DNA of 64,000 nucleotides from Sapria himalayana (lineage: Eukaryota; Streptophyta; Magnoliopsida; Malpighiales; Rafflesiaceae). Shown piece after piece: positions 25,662 to 38,199 of this stretch (position 1 is the stretch's first letter; the number at the start of each line of letters is the position of its first letter). Made by a program: the position numbers and the translations under genes. Location: positions 372,001 through 436,000 of the forward strand of contig JAREIK010002440.1 in NCBI GenBank assembly GCA_029783825.1. The letters run 5' to 3'. The notes under the pieces are model-generated. The model worked only from the letters and a program-made list of their open reading frames with translations, searched no databases and was not told where the DNA came from.

Positions 25662-26105
25662 ATATCTATATATATAATATGCCACATTTGGCATAGGCAT
25701 GTATGAGGGAGTCGATAGGATTCAGGAATATGAGCATATAAACATTTCATCTATTATTGCAATCATATAAATATTATACTTGAATGGGTGTTGATTTATA
25801 TTCATGATGTTTTACGTACACTTAGGTAGAAAGTAACTCGGTAAGAGTTTACCTCTACTGAGCTTTGCTCACTCCGTTGCATAACCTCTTTTCAGGTACA
25901 GGTCCAGGGCAGATGATAGATCCACATACGAGATCGCACATGTGAAGGGGAGCCAGTTGTGGATTAAATAATATGTTGTGTTTTTTTATTCCGTTGAGCA
26001 AATAAAATGGAAAAAATATATATGATACATTTGAGAAAATTTTATTTTTTACACATTGTATTGTGTATGGAATGAATGGTACACCGTGGGGGATGGGGTG
26101 TCATA
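24338..26105 (+). mobile_element. Solo LTR of the same gypsy family
   Basis: It begins tgtgaaatcccga and ends gggtgtcata. The five bases atagt flank it on both sides (24333-24337 and 26106-26110), a perfect target duplication, so it is an independent insertion that lost its interior by recombination between its two LTRs. It keeps the same internal repeats, with an (AC)n run at 25236-25270 and a long (TA)n run at about 25598-25660. No internal gypsy sequence adjoins it. Confidence 0.9.
25598..25660. repeat. (TA)n microsatellite inside the solo LTR
   Basis: About 30 TA dinucleotides, followed by a few TATC/TATA variants. Confidence 0.95.
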
Positions 26106-26110
26106 ATAGT

Positions 26111-27409
26111 ACTCAGATAAAAAATATTCAAGGATAGCTGACCATCTAAAAAACCATAAAACCCACTAAGAAATGACATAACTATTTGACATAAAATCAA
26201 ATAAAACTAGATCTCTTGTAATGTGAAATGACATGTTGCAAATGATATAAAAAAACATAGTGAATTTATGTCCAATTGAGGATACTAGGACCCAAAGAGA
26301 GAGTTATTGTCATACTCTTCAAATTTTGAGGAGCTATGTATTACAACTAGAAATCCATTAATGGGAACCACTTGTAAAACTTAAACATGATTATTTGTAT
26401 CATTCCACATAGTATGAAAAACTATGTGAAATTATATGTGACAAAATTGAATCAATCACACGAGATGTTACTGTAATTGAATAAATTAGTGGGAATCACC
26501 CTTGCCTAGGTCATGTTAGCTCATGTTGTTCTCTAGGTCATTCCAGCCCCACTTGGCATGTTCATGTTGCACATCAGGCAAATGTGTCATGTTGAGATGC
26601 CTCTTTTTGAGGTGTGCTTGGCCATGGTAGTTTGATATGTCACATTTAATACCACTAATTAGGAGTGCCTATGAGCAATATATAGGAGAAAAAATGCATA
26701 TGATATATTATTTCTGAAATAGTAATTAAAATGACTAAGATAAATAATATAGATTGAAAAGGGTGTACCAAAGTGAAAATGAATTCCACTACAAAGAAGA
26801 CTATGTGAAATTAAAATTTAAATAGAAGAATATGAAACTATAAAAAATTAAGAAAAAAAAAGGCATGATATTGGAAATAAAAAGAAATATGATATAATAG
26901 GGTTAGCCAATAAGAGTGTGTTCCAAAGGATGAAAAATTTTTTAAAATGTAATATTTAATTTTCTTTTCAAAGAAAAAAGAAAAGAAAAAGTCAATTTCT
27001 AAAGAAAATTTGCTCTTTGGAATATAGGATAAATTTGAAACAAATTATACATATATTTTTGTTTAATAATGATTGTGTGCATATATGTGTGTGGCTGTCA
27101 GTTTAGCTTATGAATTCTATAAACACATCTAAATACTTATGTGCAAGTCAAAAATATAAGGAAAAAATGATAATGGTAGGTTAGAAGGGAAGGCACGACA
27201 TGTAGTGATATGTGGTGAGTAGAGTGATGGAAAAAGCATAATTATAAGATGAGTTCCAAATATTTTGGAAATTTTTTGGTAATAAAATTTTATATAATTT
27301 TTGTTACTTTATTATGGTGCCAAAACTTATTATATTTGACATCCCAAAAGATTTTTGCATGATTATCTCTCTTTAAATGTAGTTCCATAAGTATACAAGT
27401 CAAACAAAT
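26111..27409. other. AT-rich spacer without a recognised gene
   Basis: No coding sequence is recognised. The segment 26500-26640 is richer in 'gtcatgtt' and 'ccccacttggcatg' phrases, vaguely like the interiors of small hAT elements, but without inverted ends. Confidence 0.35.
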
Positions 27410-29480
27410 AGTAAAATAGATATAAGTTCAAGTATCTATCCTACAAAAATTATATACGTAGTTTGATCAAAAAATAATGAACTAACTATTATTCAAGTTG
27501 AGTAAATAGATTTGAGTTTTCAGAAAGATACCTAGATTTTATGGTTTGCTGACTTCCTTGTGTGTGATGAATATTTCTTAAGTATCTGATTAATATTGTA
27601 TTCTATTATCAAACAAAGGGAAGATTTGTGTGCAAATGCCCAATGCCTTATTGGCATATAAGGTGACTATCATTTTTGAACTATCTCTACCAATGATGAT
27701 TTCCTTCTAGTTGTCACCTCAGTATTTTACCACTAAAATTAAACATGTTCATTCAAAAATTATTCGCATATCTATTCCTTTTAGTCAATATTTTAACTAC
27801 CCTTGATGATTATTTTGAGTGTATATTTTTATTTTTCAACCTCTAAATATCTTAAAGAGATAGCACACATAATATGGTCATAAATATATTAATGCTTTTG
27901 AATTCATAAGTATCATACTCATGATAATTAATATATGACTTTCCATGAATCTCACACTTGAAAATTATACAAATGAAAAAGCTCATAGAACTATCCCCAC
28001 CATACGAAATACCCCTACTTATATATATTTTATGACATACCTATCACCATTTGTCATAGCTAATACATGACTTTCATATTATGGTGGAACTTTTAGGTTA
28101 GATATTCTATATAACTTTTATGTTACTCGAAGGTCAGTTCTTCTATAATATGCATAATGGATTGATCATAATTATGCTTATGCTTTCGGCTTCATAAGCT
28201 CCATAATCACAATGATTAAACATATTTCAATCTTAGGTTTTCACACATAAGTTTATCTCATGTATTAAGATTAAAAAGACTATCACTCCCTTCTTATTAT
28301 ATTGTATAAGTGTATCTCTTGATATGTCTATCATCATCCACCATGACTGACATACATAAAACTATTATACAATGAAAATCCTAAATTTTAGTATTAAATA
28401 ATTTTCATATTTAGCAACATCTAAACCATAACATTAACACAAATATATCATTATATAATCAAACATGTATCGTACACAAGTTCATAACACTAACCCTACA
28501 TCTCAATTTAGCCTAACATTAAGGAAAAATTCGCATGTGATATTTGGAGAAACATCTCATGAAATCGAGAGTTCCCGATGATATCCTTCATGAAAATCTT
28601 CGTTTCCAAACATAATCCTAATAATTCTTGCTTGCTTTTGCATTTGAATTTGCCCCTAAATTGGGATTGGATTCATGATGATTAGGGTTTTAGATTTTTA
28701 GCTCAAATTTCATTGCCCCCTTTTCTCTTCTTTAGTTTTTCTCTAGTATTGATTTTATACTTAGGGATTCTATGCGATTCTTCAAGCTAGAAGTCATGGA
28801 TTTGAATTGAGACTATGACTTTATTATCTCATTGAATCTCTTATGGAGTATAAGTGTCACGACTAAGATAATTTATCATTAGAGAAAAATATCACAACAT
28901 GGGGATTGCCCATGATTGAGATAATCTCTCTCTGGAAAAAAATATTATGGTACTGAGGATGATTGTGACTAATGATTTTGCATTATGGAATACAAAGTCA
29001 TGATACTGAATGTGGTTGTGGGTTTGACCTTTTCTCTTAAAAGCACAAAATCACATTGTTGGAAATGACCATGACCAGATTAAATAATATATGAAATAAA
29101 TATTCTTTATGGAAATAATTACTACGACTCAAAACACTATATTTTTTAGTTATATATCAATTAAATCATGACACTAAAAATGACTACAACTCAAGTACTA
29201 ATGAGGTATTTGGCTACCATGACATGAAAGTAATGTCATCATCATAATAGTGATTAAGAATTAGTATAGCCACGACTCCATGAAATTGTAATGACCATGA
29301 AAAATGTATTATATAATAAAAAGATTATATCAACTTGATTATATAGTCATAACATACAAAGACTATCATGACCTATTTTGTAGTATTATGACCAATAAAA
29401 GAGATCAAAACTACTTTATAAGATCATAAGAATGCGTAACTAAGTCATTACATAGTAAATGTCACAATTACCCATTACTT
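27410..29480 (-). repeat. Dispersed repeat R1, copy 3 (inverted)
   Basis: It corresponds to 30950-33730 in direct orientation and to 5890-8230 in inverted orientation. For example 'cataagtatcatactcat' near 27905 is the reverse of the phrase near 7640. It ends where the 3' half of a hAT element begins, near 29500. No gene is present. Confidence 0.55.
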
Positions 29481-29499
29481 TTTCCCCCCCAAATAGTAC

Positions 29500-30945
29500 T
29501 CCAGTGAGTTTACTAATTTCACTACAATAAAAGATTTTCTATGACATGATGAAGATGTGTTTATATGTGTATACTCCAACTACTTGAATTATACTTGGGT
29601 GCATATGTAATATTAATAGCATATTTAGCAAGTATAGAGTTTGCCATATATTTAGTGCCATAGATATTGAGATGGAAACCAAGTATTTGAAATACTATTC
29701 TTCCATTCCAACTCTATATTATTTGGCTACCTATATGGATCATAGGATTAAGGTAGAATGAGTAAGAAATATTTTGACATACATATTCATATGCATAAAC
29801 TAGGAACACCAACCTGAAGAGTTCATTCACAAAAAATTAACAAACTTATTTACATATTATGACACTAGGTACGACAGTTGTAGTTTTGCTTTGAGTATGG
29901 ACATGGACATCATATTCGGAGATGATAACTTATCTATTCATTTAGCTAGAAGAAAATGATGAGATGGTTCATCGAATAGGAGTGAGCTGTCTCGGTACTT
30001 TGATATTAATTACTGCTTCATCTTGTCATATGAATTTGACCATTTTTCTATGATAGAAATTATATGAATTCACACGTCCCATACTATATAATATGACATG
30101 TGATCTACAAACCATTATGGTGTCTAGCATAGCATTAAAGTTTTTTTCTATGGTATCTAATATTATTTTCGATAGGAGATCAAGATTGCAACCAAATATC
30201 ATTGTGGAACTTGCATGCTTGAAGGACTAGGAAGATTCAATGTTAGGCATTCAAGATTAGATGCAAAACATAATGACAGATGATGATACATGAGATATAA
30301 AGATCAAGGATATTGAAGACACTAACAATATCTTCAGACATATTCATGATGATGACGATCTACATCTACATTCATACTAACATACCACATGCATTGATTG
30401 ATAATTCTTGATTCATCTTTATGTGTTAGTAATATTGTGTTAGTACTAATTTATTTTTATTATTTTTTTATTTCAATGTATTTTATGTGCTATTGATGTA
30501 TTGGATATTTGGATTGTACTTATTATCATTTTTATTTTGATATTTTTTATATCATTATTATTTATGTATTCATCATATTATATTTTTGTTTTATTATTGA
30601 AATTAAAAGAAATTTATAATCTTTTATTTAAGCTGAACCAAATATGATATCAAATCATGATCACTATTTAAAATTTTAAATTTTATTCAAATTAAAAAGT
30701 TAAGCACAAAATGCTAAAAACTAGCAAACAAAATAATCTAGTTTGTGCTGGCAAGAACTATCCTAAAGCAGCATGGCCCACACTAGGCCGACATGGTTCA
30801 ACATTGCCTAGCTTGTTGTGTGCCAACCATGCCATGTTGGGATGCTATTCTGATTCTTGTGACGTGTCTGGCACGATATGGTGGCATGGTCATGGCTTGC
30901 TAAAATTGGCAATGTCGACATGGTATGACTTATTTTACACCTCTA
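29500..30945 (+). mobile_element. 3' half of a dead hAT transposon
   Basis: From about 29531 the DNA follows the intact hAT at 59473 from its position 61597 onward: 'tatgacatgatgaag', 'gagatggaaaccaagta', 'cataggattaaggt', 'actaggtac', 'gagctgtctcggtact', 'gataggagatcaagatt'. It ends with a weak 3' terminus tacacctcta at 30945. The 5' half and the left inverted repeat are missing. Stops and indels make it non-functional. The last 230 bp are GC-richer and non-coding, as in other hAT ends here. Confidence 0.8.
29531..30340 (+). pseudogene. hAT transposase C-terminal remnant
   Basis: It covers the equivalent of residues ~411-650 of the transposase at 60365: the RNase H-like end, the segment carrying the third catalytic acid, and part of the hATC dimerisation region ('SELSRYFD' near 29980; 'DRRSRLQPN' near 30170). 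It has frameshifts and stops, and the first two catalytic aspartates are absent. Confidence 0.75.
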
Positions 30946-32731
30946 CATAGGGATTGTGTAAGCAGTTTAATCAACCAATAATAAGTCGACAGCTACTTTA
31001 GTCAAAAGGATAATACTAGATTTTTGATAAAATTTTTAGATTATAGGGTTGGTCTATTTCATTTCGAATGATAACCTATATAAAGTGTTTGATTGGTATT
31101 GTACTTATTTACAAAACAAAGGGAAGATTATTATGAAATAACTCTAGTCAATATTGGCATACAAGGTAGATATCAACTATTGGGCCCTCTCAAATGATAA
31201 TTTTCTGATAGTTATCCCTTCGATACTTTACCACTAAAATGAAAAATCATCTTTACTCAAGAGTCAAGAGTCATTTATAATTCCATACATTTTAGACATC
31301 TCGTCAACTACCCTTACTTTGTATTTTTAATCTTTTTCTTTGACCTCATGTGTCTTAAAGATGTGAACTATTATTATTTTAAAAAAATTCTTACTTTTTG
31401 CTTTGTAAGCACTATATCCACATAATTAACATAAGCTTTCTTTCAAATCTCACTAATAGAGGGTCATATGACAAAAAGTAACTCACAAGACTATTATCAC
31501 CTATCTATTGCAATGACATGTGACTCTCATACATCAATTGAGGGTGAATTCATCTAAGATAGACAAACTAGATTATCTTAAAAAAGTAATTATTCTTTCA
31601 GCTTCATAAGCACCTTACTCACATGATTAACTGACCTCAACATCAGGTTTTCTATATAGGTTTGTCTTGTATATCATGATTACATAACCATTACTTCTTT
31701 CCTACCATTATGCATTAGTATACTATGCGTCTTACACATCATTGTATACCACAATAGTATGCACCAACCTTTTAATAGTTTCAATTCTACATAAATACTA
31801 TATCTATCAATAATTAAATCACAATATAACCTAAATATAAAAATCATTCATAACTACCATCACACTAAATAAAATATATTAATCCTAAACCTTAATTTAG
31901 CCTGACATTAGGAAAAAATTCATATGATATAAGTTGTAATATATCTCATGAAATTTTAGGTTCCCAATGATAACATTCAAGAGTATCTAGGAATTAAATA
32001 CTAAATCCATAATTCTTGGTTGTGCACCTTGGATTTGCTCCTAGGTGGAGTTGAAATTCATGCCCCCTTAGGGTTTTTACTTGTGCTTTGCATTGCCCCT
32101 TTGATCCTGGATTCCCCTAAATTTGGAAAAATAATTTCTTACTAAACCCTAACTTTTTTCATTATTTCTTTCATGCTGCAAATACTCTCAAAATAATCTC
32201 ATTTTGTTCATTTATACTTGAATTATTGAGTGTGATTCTAATTGTATAGTCATGACTTTTAGGAATGCATTAGCTTTGGTTTTTCATTTGCATAACACAA
32301 AGTCATGACACTAGGAATAAATTATGGTTTTGATCTCTTTCTTACTTTAGATTGCCTCGGTGCTAGTAATGGGTGTGATTGTGCATTTCATCTATATAAT
32401 ATTAAGTCATAATACTAAAAATGACCATAGCCTGTGCATTTCATCTTTGTAACACAAAGTTGTAGTATTGATAATATGACATGACTTTGGATTATATATT
32501 ATATTAAATTTATATGGCATTTTGAATGAACATGGCTTATGTATTTCACCTCTATAATTCAAAAGTCACAATGTTGAGAGTGAGCCATGACTTTGATTAT
32601 ATCACAAGAGAAGAAAGATACAGATCTAGAAATGGTCGTGGCTTGAAAAATAATCTCTAGAACTCTCTATAGCAAAAAGTCATAGAGTTGAAGAAGTCAT
32701 GGTTTTTACCTTAGTCTTGGTGAGTTTGCAA

Positions 32732-33362
32732 TAGAGGTGTCAAACGGGATGTGTCGGGCCGGCTCGGCACATTTTTTTCAGGCCCGACCTTTTTCGTGCT
32801 AGTTTTTGTGGGGTTCAGCTCGGCACGGGCCCGCGACACGATCCGTAGGGTTAGGCCCGGTCGGGCCGAACCCTAAATTAAAAAAAATTAGGGTTTCAGC
32901 GCACGTCGTCGCGCCGAACATCTAATTTTAAAAAATTAGGATTTCGGCGCACCCGAAACCCTAAATTAAAAAAAATTAGGATTTTGGTGCGCCCGAAACC
33001 CTAATTTTAAAAAAAAAATAGGATTTTGACGCGCCCAAAACCCTAATTTTAAAAAAATTAGGAATTCGCGCACCCGAAACCCTAATTTAAAAAATAAATT
33101 AGGATTTCGGTGCACCCGAAACCCTAATTTAAAAAAAAATTGATTTGGGCATGGTACCGTGCCAACGGGCCACGGCACCGTGTCAGGCCAGGCACGACAC
33201 GAGGCCCGGTTGGCCTCGGCATAGCACGACACAATTGTGTCGTGGTCGGGCACAACACGAGCCTGCACACGTAAAATTTCCGTGCCAGACCGGCCCAGGC
33301 ACGGCTGAATCATGCCGTGCCTCTTGCCGGGCCGTGCAAGCCCGGCCCGGTTGACACCTCTA
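32732..33362. mobile_element. Non-autonomous hAT element with internal telo-box array (631 bp)
   Basis: The ends are tagaggtgtcaaacggg and ccggttgacacctcta, matching the intact hAT. The flanks are gtttgcaa (32724-32731) and gtttgtaa (33363-33370), 7 of 8 equal. GC-rich subterminal segments carry repeated 'ggcacg' motifs. The interior (32868-33137) is an array of ~40-bp units. It has no coding capacity. Confidence 0.9.
32868..33137 (+). repeat. ~40-bp tandem array, each unit with a telo-box (AAACCCTAA)
   Basis: Six imperfect units of the form gcgcacccgaaaccctaa + A/T-rich stretch + attagg. Exact AAACCCTAA occurs at 32956, 32996, 33038, 33077 and 33119 (spacing 40, 42, 39, 42). The unit before them has gaaccctaa at 32868. 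Each unit also contains a short inverted repeat (ccctaa ... ttagg). Confidence 0.9.
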
Positions 33363-33730
33363 GTTTGTAATAAGAAAGTCTCATCAATTGCAATGATGTG
33401 GTTTTAGCACTAGTGAGATATTTAGTTATTATGACATAAAATTAATATCACTATCATGAAAAAATATTATGAGCTAGCATGGCTACATCTCTAATAAAGT
33501 TTCACAAATGAAAAGAATATTTTACATAGTAAAATAATTATATCAATAAGATTGTAGAATTGTGACATACAAAAATTATCATGAATATTAGTGTAGAGCT
33601 TCGACCAAAAATAAATGTCGAATCTATACTATAATCTCAATGAAGTATAACAAAGTCTTAACACAAAAGATGTTATGACTTCACATGACTTTTCACTCCT
33701 TACCTAATCAACAAATCCACCAAATCCCAT

Positions 33731-34430
33731 ATTTTATATAAAAATTATCAAATTTCATTATTATTCTTCATAATTCATCAAAATTATAATTTAGTAAAAT
33801 GATCATGTTTAACATCCTTTTCAATATAAACACATCGAGCATAATCATCAAAATAATTAGTGTTATTCAATATTAATCATATTGAACAAACTAACATCTA
33901 AAATGATTTCTCATCCCTAAGTAATTATTTCCTTTATAAAAAAAATACAACCTTCCATCCACCAAAAATAACATCGATATAATATGATTATAAGACCATG
34001 ATATTCATTAAAATAACAAGGAAAAAAATACAGGTCAATGAGGTGAGGGAGGTCAGCGGTATGACGTCCCTTTAGAATCAAAATTTTTTTAAAAAATATA
34101 CTTTCAAGTAATCAAATGGTGATATAGAAGTGGATGGTCTCTTTGAATCTACTTTATTAGTTGCTTCTCAATCCAATATCTTCACTATAATATAATGTAA
34201 TGCATCTTATCTTTTCCCAATAGAGTTTAGTATACTTTCAAAAAGGTCCCATTATAAAATATATATTTTTCTTATTCACTACTTTTTTTAATTCTCCAAT
34301 CCACTAATTCTATCAATATTACATGTCACCTCAAATTCTTTCATCTTTCATTACATCATTCTTTTCCATTATATTGCAACGATCTCATAAAGCCTTCAAA
34401 ATGATTCATTAATGCCTATTATTTAGTATG
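33731..34430 (+). repeat. Dispersed repeat R3, copy 1
   Basis: It matches 36090-36800 in order: 'tcatcaaaattataatt', 'aaatgatttctcatccctaa', 'gagaagtggatg'-type text, then 'ttttatcttcacccaat'-type text and 'tttctttcattac'. Diverged, with no gene. Confidence 0.5.
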
Positions 34431-34499
34431 TCAAATATTAAATAATATTAACCATTTGATATGATTTTTCATGATATGTTTTGCCTAGATAAAAGTTTT

Positions 34500-35750
34500 A
34501 TTTATAATAATTTTACAAAAACTTAGTTTTACAGGATTTTGACAAATAGTTATGAAATCAAGAGTTTTTAGTATGAAATGTATGACTTGGTTGAATTTGT
34601 GACTAGAAATAGAGAAAAAAAAGCATGCAAGTCATAGCATTTGACATACTATGAGTTGATTGCATATTTGAGTACTTATAGATTAGTTTTGACATCCATT
34701 CTTGAAATAAAACTCGACACATATAGCCATGATAATCTTCATATATTATGACTCTACTACTTTGTCGATATAATCATTTTATTATGCAATATATTTTTTT
34801 GCTATTAAGATTTATTAGAATCATCCAAAATAACTCAAAATAATTTTATAGCTACAATATTAATTTCATATTACAATAATCAAGTATCTCACTAATGTTA
34901 AAAGCTAAGACAATCTCAAGATATTATGATTTTTTTTACTAATCTATATAATACTCAAGCCAAAACCATAAGACTGATATGACTTTGAAAATTTTGGCTA
35001 CAAAATGTTATTGATAGTCAAACTTGAGTGGTGGCCAAGACAAGCACCTTGACTCTTGGCTCAAGAGATAAACTAAAACCATGACCATTCTTCAATGTCG
35101 TAATTTCGAGTTACAAAAGCTAGATTAAAATCCACAACAACACTCATCACTGTTACTTTGTGTTATTGAGGATAAATGGGCAGTGAAATCTTTCCTTGTA
35201 TTGTGCGATTAAGCAAAGGAAAGAAACCAAAGTTGAAGCTCATACCCAAATTCATGACTTTGTGTTATAGGGGTTAAATGATTCATTGTGACTTGTTCTA
35301 GTATCGTAACCATCAAGTAGAGGAAAAAGATCAAAATCATGACTTGTACCCAATGCTGTGACTTTGTGTTATCAAAATGAAAAACCAAAGCCATGACTTT
35401 TATTCAATATCACAAGTTTTGATTAAAGAAATCCTCCCTAGATGTTCCGGTATATTTACAAAGCCTAAGAAATCAAAAAAAAAATCATGAGAGACACGAA
35501 AAAGATGACCCAAAAAATACCATAACTCTATTTTCAGGAATGATCCACAAGCAACAAAGATAATAAAAGGCACAAGAATAAACTCTAGGAGGCAAACATG
35601 TATTCTGACCCTCTCCTAGGAAAAAATCAAAGTGAAATTGAGTGAGTCTTTAGAGATTTAGGTTTTCAAGCCTAGATTTCTTCTAAGTGTTGAAATTGAG
35701 AACCTAAATTTGTTCGAAATGAATTTTCACTTATCTTGTATATTATTCTT
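34500..35750 (+). repeat. Partial R1 copy (direct orientation)
   Basis: It follows the same order as 6000-7260: 'tgacatccattctt', 'tatgactctactactttgt', 'aagtatctcactaatg', then repeated 'catgactttgtgttat' motifs (35265, 35365). More diverged than the other copies. Confidence 0.45.
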
Positions 35751-36079
35751 CCAATTTTAGGCTAAAAGAAAAATCTAGGGATCGTATAATATATTTATTG
35801 TGATAGATTTTTTATTTAATGATTTAATATGATATTTTATTATGATATTATTTAAGTATGGGTGGTTAGGTAATTAAATAGAATTGAGACTATGATTTTG
35901 GTTATAAATATTATTGTAGCAACAAAGAATGTGTCATACAATAAAAGGATTATGTTGATGAGTTGATCGAGAGATATTGTACATATATTATTATAACCAA
36001 ATTAGGTAGACTTTTGGCCAAGATTGGATACTAGAATTATGTAAGAATCAATTTTCAACCTTCTCAGTTAAACACCTTG

Positions 36080-36800
36080 AAAAAACATATAAATTTTATG
36101 ACTATTCATAAAAATCTCCTAAAAATTCAAACTCATAAAATTAATCCATAATTTTTCAATTTTCATGCCTACATATCATCATAAATTATCAAAATATATA
36201 AAAATATTTGATAGTTTGAATACCAAATAAACTCATATTCTAAAATAATTATTCATCCTAAAGCAATAAGTTCCCTCTCTAATAACAAAAGAAAAAATAT
36301 AAAATTCTAAAATCTCAAATCAATTCCACACAATGAGTACATCATCACAATATGAGAATAAATAACAAAAATATAAATCAAGGTAGTGGTGGGAGTGACT
36401 GGTATAATTTCTTCTTAAGATCATACTTCTTAAAGGTAAACTCTGATATTTAGTGCTCAAATAATGGATGAGAAGTGGATGATCTTTTTGAATATATTTT
36501 CTATGTAATTAACCAAATCAATATCTTTGTCAAAATATCACAAAGTACATTTTATCTTCACCCAATTGAATTTAGTAGATCTTTAAAGTATTTCATTGCA
36601 AAATATAATTCATTTTGGTTTATATTGTATTTTTATATTTCTTCTATCTACTTGCACTCCTAATATTTTGTTTCATTAGCATTCATGCTGTCTTTTTTCT
36701 TTCATTACTTTTTTCTAATCTACCATGATTGCCACATATAGTATTTCAAATGATTCAATACACTCCTTCAATCAAATATTGATGCATCTCATTCCTTTCT
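36080..36800 (+). repeat. Dispersed repeat R3, copy 2
   Basis: Direct repeat of 33731-34430. A short inverted R1 fragment (about 35880-36060, 'aaaaggattatgttgatgag') lies just before it. No gene is supported. Confidence 0.45.
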
Positions 36801-37079
36801 CTAAGAGTTTGCAGATCATGTCTTCAAGCTTTTCTTTTGTTGCAATAAAAAATATTCCTTTTTGATGAATATGCTTTTTCCATATCGTATCATGTTTTCC
36901 AACTATTTCCAATACTATTGTGCATAGTGAATGGATCTTCCTTTTAGATTTTCATTGTTACTTTTGGCATTCTAGTGAATATTTTTCAAAATATACAAAA
37001 TATTAACACACACATCACCATGTGCAGCTAAGGAATGCTCAATGTAGACTAGTTCACCTTCTTGCATTCCTTCCCTTTT

Positions 37080-37560
37080 TTATCTTTCATGTGTCAGTTA
37101 TGATGAAGGAAGAACTTTCTTCACAAATTTCTATTAGTCATTGCCCTTTAAGCATCAGCTTCTTCTCTTTTATCTTTCCATTTATTTCTCTTTTTTACAC
37201 CCGACAATGTCAGAGAAGACACCATTGAATACATTGCATTGACCTATATATCTATAGGGACACTCTTGGCTATACATAATGAAGTAATAAGGTAAGAGTG
37301 AATTATTTGACCAAAAAATTCACACTCAAGGATCCTAAGAATCAATTTATCCATAATATTTCCCACATCAAAACCAAACATTGATAAGGATGGCATATAA
37401 CAAAATTGCTTTTTCTGAAATGTTGATCAAAACATGGAGTCGGTAATATAAATTAGTATATGAAATACAACTAAACTTTACTCACCTCCATGATCTCTCA
37501 CCTCATCAAACATCCATATATACTCTTTGATATTACCCTTTATATACCCTTTTCGTCCAT
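37080..37560 (-). pseudogene. Second remnant of the plant retrotransposon gag-like ORF
   Basis: The minus strand reads 'FGFDVGNIMDKLILRILECE', then 'IIHSYLITSLCIAKSVPID', which resembles the C-terminal part of the 'putative plant transposon protein' domain (G-x-I-I/M ... L-I-x-x-L-C-x-x-A-x-V-P). The DNA at 37440-37560 is similar to 4960-5060, linking it to the remnant at 4960-5690. Stops and frameshifts occur. No partner ORF is visible. Confidence 0.35.
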
Positions 37561-37726
37561 CAAAAATTTAGAGATAACTAGAAAATTGGATTACTTGCGA
37601 AAATATTTAAAATCAAAGTAAACTTTTATGTTCTAGAATCCAAGTAGTTTGTTAATGATTCTCCCATCAAAGCAATAAAGAGGTTCCTGATACCACCCAA
37701 AAAGTAATATATGAACTTCCATTGAG

Positions 37727-37856
37727 GTCATTCATTGATATCAATATGATATTTAGTTTATTTATTATTATTATATTTTTATCCAATTATTCTAATACCA
37801 ACATTGTAACATTGGATGCCTTGATATATTTTTGTTTGTGTCATTTGCTCATGATT
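37727..37856 (+). repeat. ~125-bp direct repeat, copy 1 of 2
   Basis: It shares 'gatatttagtttatttatta', 'taccaac' and 'ggatgccttgatatattttt' with 39020-39143. The two copies flank the R2 copy 2 and lie 1.3 kb apart. The contained taatacca/tgatacca resembles the reverse complement of a plant PBS. Confidence 0.65.
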
Positions 37857-38199
37857 ATAACGAATGTTGGGCCCCAATCAACCTCAATCTTTGGGCAGTC
37901 CTTGAGTGTTAACCAAATTCTCGACCTGTACTGAGCATACTCACATTGTCCATTTTTTCTCTTAAAGCACATGGTTTACATGCATATCAATATAATTATA
38001 TTTCAAAATTAGCCAAAAAACTCATCAACCATGGTTTTTGGCACTATTTACACAACCAAATATCATTTTCTAATTTTTAGAAAAATATGCTTCTCTAAAA
38101 AAATATATTAGTAAATGAGTTTCTACATTTATCTAAAAATCATTTAATGGTATCAAATTTTTGAGTTTCCATCAATTAATCATATATCTTAATTAAATA

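Larger units (their letters stand above)
30950..33730 (-). repeat. Dispersed repeat R1, copy 4 (inverted), split by a hAT derivative
   Basis: It repeats copy 3 from 'gtttaatcaa' (30965; compare 27460) through 'aaacaaagggaagatt' (31115; compare 27614) to the 'catgact'-rich end. A 631-bp hAT element (32732-33362) interrupts it. No ORF of note. Confidence 0.55.

Noticed and set aside
26500..26640. Possible additional small hAT
   Set aside because: Composition is suggestive, but no inverted ends or target duplication could be found.
30711..30950. 79-codon frame as a gene
   Set aside because: It lies in the GC-richer non-coding 3' part of the dead hAT that ends at 30945.
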